From the NCBI GenBank assembly GCA_963978905.1, contig OZ022258.1, positions 48,716,591-48,780,590 of the forward strand: a stretch of 64,000 nt of DNA. Direction: 5' to 3'. Position numbers and translations under genes: made by a program. Below, piece by piece: positions 61,079-64,000 of this stretch (position 1 is the stretch's first letter; every line of letters begins with the position of its first letter). This DNA comes from Trichostrongylus colubriformis. Its lineage: Eukaryota; Nematoda; Chromadorea; Rhabditida; Trichostrongylidae. The notes under the pieces are model-generated. The model was not told the origin of the DNA. It saw only the letters and a program-made list of their open reading frames with translations, and searched no databases.

Positions 61079-61957
61079 GACTATATGAAACTGAAAGTTA
61101 AAACATGTCTAGAAGTAGAGCAATTTTAATGGTTCGTTTCGCGTCTGAACCTCAGAAGAACCATGTTCTTCAGCAACCCCTGAGGCTCCTCATTGAGGTG
61201 GGGTTGGTGAAAATACAAATCGCGTGAAGATATCTGAGTATGAATATAGTGTAAGTGAAACAATAGGGAGTCAGAGATCAGATGTGAAACTCATAAGAGA
61301 GAAAAGAATAGGGTTAAAAGGGGATGAAGTGAATTGATAAACTGAAAAAAAATCGAAATTAGCCGGAATTCAAAAGGTATGAATCAGGCCAGACATTGGA
61401 AATTATCAGGTTTGATACGCAGCTAAGATTGGGTCAGATAAATGGCCGTGAGGCAGCGAATCAATCAAGGGAAGAGCAAGTGGCTATGCAGTTGCTGGTG
61501 TATGAAAGTAGGGACTATATATGGGATTATACGGGATATATTATGAATAAACCTGATGATTATCTAAATGGACTATAAATGAAGTTATTGTTAGAACCTT
61601 ACTCCAGGAATGGAACTGTACGGAATTACTGATCATTGAAACATTAAAGGGACTTTTCAGCAAAATTGATAATGGTTTTGACACTGCTTTCTATAGAGAA
61701 TTTGGAACATACGTACTTATTTCTATATAAACACTTTATAGTATAGCCATAACAAAATCCTCTGAGTATATTACCTTTCAGTATTACAACCATATCATAA
61801 ATTCTCCGTATGAAGGTTTTAATGTCAGAGCAAGTATTTGCAATTCCTACGGTTTCTGTATAAATTACGGAGCCTTTAATGGCTTTGGATATATTGGGGC
61901 TGTTGCGAGGAAATCTTATGACATTAAAATCAAAATCATCTGTTTTATCTCATGTCG
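61079..61957. other. Stretch of about 880 bases present only in the right duplicate
   Basis: Homology to the left copy stops after GTACATTTCTAAATAA and resumes at GAGCACTGTATGAATATGTG. In the left copy these two points are only about ten bases apart (39396-39405). The stretch holds a 60-codon open frame (61396-61578, rich in polar and aromatic residues, unrecognised) and no inverted ends that I could find. Confidence 0.6.
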
Positions 61958-62084
61958 ATGAGCACTGTATGAATATGTGAATTGTTCTTCTAATTACTTG
62001 CCCTTATTTACGATTTATGATATGACCTCATGATTTTCGCATCTCATTATCGTTTCTTCGCACCATAGGTGCGAAAATTCTCTT

Positions 62085-62657
62085 TCATACCACTTTGTAC
62101 CCACCCGAGCTTACCATTAGGGGAGTGTTCCAGTTGAAAATAGTGTCATCAGATTTTCTTTAGAAAATCAACTTAGTTCTACTTCTTCTTCGAAAAGGTT
62201 TCAGTGTAACACCAACACACTTACGCATTTGCTTGGTAGATGATCGCCATAATCAAGAAGCAAGAGCTAAGCAGTATATAATTGAATGCGAGTCGTACTT
62301 CATTGCTTACACACACCTCCTGTACGTGTGTCTGAGACCGAGAAAAATAAGATGGCATTTCCGAGGAAAATAAATGCTTGATTTTTGACTTGATTGCATT
62401 CGATTTTGAATTTAGAAGCACTTGATTGGAAGAATACCTTCGATATTTTCGATGAGTACCAGGAAGTGGTTGGGAAGCAAATATCAGCAAATTGTCAGCG
62501 AAGTGTGTGACAGAAAAGAAAAAAAATTCACCGATTGTAAGAATACTGTTGCTACGGTCGCCTTCTTCCTCACTCGTAACATTGACCGCAAGCGATGTTT
62601 ACGGAGTTTCCATATAATCAGAACGTCAGCGCAGACCACGATCACCATGCACACACT
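62085..62657 (-). pseudogene. Truncated chemoreceptor: duplicate of exons 4 to 6
   Basis: Minus-strand exons 62657-62532, 62319-62225 and 62157-62085 match the left receptor's last three exons in length, phase and splice sites. They encode the TM5 region (VIVVCADVLIIWKLRKHRL), the TM6 region (FNYILLSSCFLIMAIIY) and the SDD.I.NWNT stretch. Homology ends near 63125, before exons 1 to 3, so the first four membrane spans are missing. All three exons remain open, so the duplication may be fairly young. Confidence 0.75.
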
Positions 62658-63125
62658 CTAATTACATGAAGTATGAGTATAGAATCTTTCCATAATTAGT
62701 GTCGTTTCTTTTGGGATAGCTTTTCTCAGAATTTTTATGTTTGAATAGTACATGACTATAGCTGGAAAAAGATTTATCTGCTCTAGAAAACGGTGCGCTC
62801 AAACTTTGGATGTGGTAGAATGGGCTCAATTTTCAGATTGACGACGTGAGAGGCCTAGTCGACAAAATTTTCTCAATTTGGCAGCTAATCAGAACACTGC
62901 ATTTCAGTCTGTAAAAATCGAACAATTACATACGTATATGTCCACTAGTCAGCCGGGACTGCTTCTGAACACTTCGCTAACACTTTGGTTGCCCGAAAGG
63001 TCTCGGGTCGTAAAATCAGAGAATCGGAAAACCTCCCGAGCAGTATTCCGTCTGTCTTCTAGCCGTGCTCGCACTGTTTGTTTTCGAGACCTCCTAGAGA
63101 CGCCGGCGACGGCGCCGCGGGGCTT

Positions 63126-64000
63126 GATCTCGTAGAATCAGCAAATGAATTGTTCCATCCCTTCGAATATCTCCAGAAGCAGTGTCTCGTCTGACAGGGA
63201 TTGTAAGGAGAGCCTAGCGAACGAGTTGTTTATCAATCATTTTTTTGTGAGAGTCACCTTATGTATATTTTAAACATGCCACTTCTGTCATTGTGTGTGT
63301 GTGAAAGGGTGTTCTCCGTAATTTTGGTGTGTTCGTTTTGTACATTGCAAACAGCATATCGTATGCCGTGGATTGTTCCTAGACGTCCGTTTGAGCGCCG
63401 GTCGCAGGTAGTATAAAGAGAGGCACTAGGGCCAGCACTGTGCAGGTCCATGATCAATGCGAACTATCCATGGGGGGCCGTTTGTGATATCGCGCTCGTT
63501 ATTTGACAATTTTGATTTTTCCAGCGCAATTCGATGACTTCTGACATTTCTTCCGGACCTAGACACAAGAATTTTTGAATCAATCCACTGAATTGAAGCA
63601 GTTATATAACGGTGAGGAGAGCTGTGTTAGAATGGGAGCACATCTTTGATAGAACTCTTTGACTCTGTTGAAAAAAAATTGAAATAATGCCGATTGGACG
63701 CTATCACATGGTCAGGAAATTCAAGGTTAGTCGCAATTAAAATCAAAGCGAAACACATCCATGGCAGGGCGAGATAGAGCTTTCGGATAGCCCCTGAATT
63801 AATGCAAAACAAACAAATCAAAAGAAAAATTCGATCTGAAAAAGCTCCACTGCTTTCAGAAAAGACGATTGGGAGAAGGAATGACGGGACTTCCCGATCA
63901 TACAGTTGGTGGAAGTATAGAAGAGAAATGTTCGAGCAAAATAGGTGGCCGATTGTTCTCCCTTGAGTGAAATATGTACATATGGTGTTTCAATCAGTTG
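63126..64000. other. Right edge, no confident gene
   Basis: A minus-strand open stretch (about 63640-63815) after a TTAATTCAG-like acceptor encodes a hydrophobic segment (LALPWMCFALILIATNL). It could be one exon of a gene running off the window. No partner exon is visible. Confidence 0.35.

Larger units (their letters stand above)
55455..63125. repeat. Segmental duplication, right copy
   Basis: This block corresponds to 33480-40690 in the same orientation, about 22 kb downstream. It carries a MITE (55609-56035), an extra stretch at about 56500-57050 and another at 61079-61957 that the left block lacks. Confidence 0.9.

Overview
This window reads as nuclear DNA of a clade V nematode, most likely a hookworm or related strongylid (inference). 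The genes have many short exons with TTTTCAG-type 3' splice sites. Several start codons lie 8 to 35 bases after such a site, as expected for spliced-leader trans-splicing. A nematode-type serpentine chemoreceptor is present, and introns and intergenic DNA are full of small inverted-repeat transposons and mariner remains. No operon-like spacing, rRNA or CRISPR was seen.

Layout. (1) 630-4922, plus strand: a 15-exon, 542-codon tRNA (guanine-26) dimethyltransferase (TRM1). (2) 5071-12309: gene-poor, repeat-bearing DNA. (3) 12323-21098, plus strand: an 11-exon gene for a 407-residue protein I do not recognise, with a defective mariner and two other elements in its introns. (4) 21371-26633: transposon-rich, with a rearranged mariner and tandem repeats. 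(5) 26680-34578, plus strand: an 11-exon, 400-residue UBA-like/coiled-coil/RING protein, probably an E3 ubiquitin ligase. (6) 39542-41842, minus strand: a six-exon serpentine chemoreceptor, convergent with the RING gene. (7) 42000-49589: no confident gene, but a very long near-perfect inverted repeat at 46994-48321. (8) 49623-51894, plus strand: a class I SAM-dependent methyltransferase whose middle exon(s) I could not place. (9) 51937-55450: more small transposons and a broken copy of the cytochrome bc1 hinge protein. (10) 55455-63125: a second copy, in direct orientation, of 33480-40690.

The segmental duplication is the most informative structure. Each block holds the convergent 3' ends of the RING gene and the chemoreceptor. 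The left block contains working exons joined to complete genes. The right block holds only the last exons and is decaying, although its terminal RING exon and three receptor exons remain open. The two blocks act as natural filled/empty-site pairs for several transposons, including a Harbinger-like element with a TTA target duplication.

Gene models were built by hand from splice consensus, exon phase and family similarity. Exon edges should be good to a few bases where phase closes. No alignment, RNA data or database search was available.
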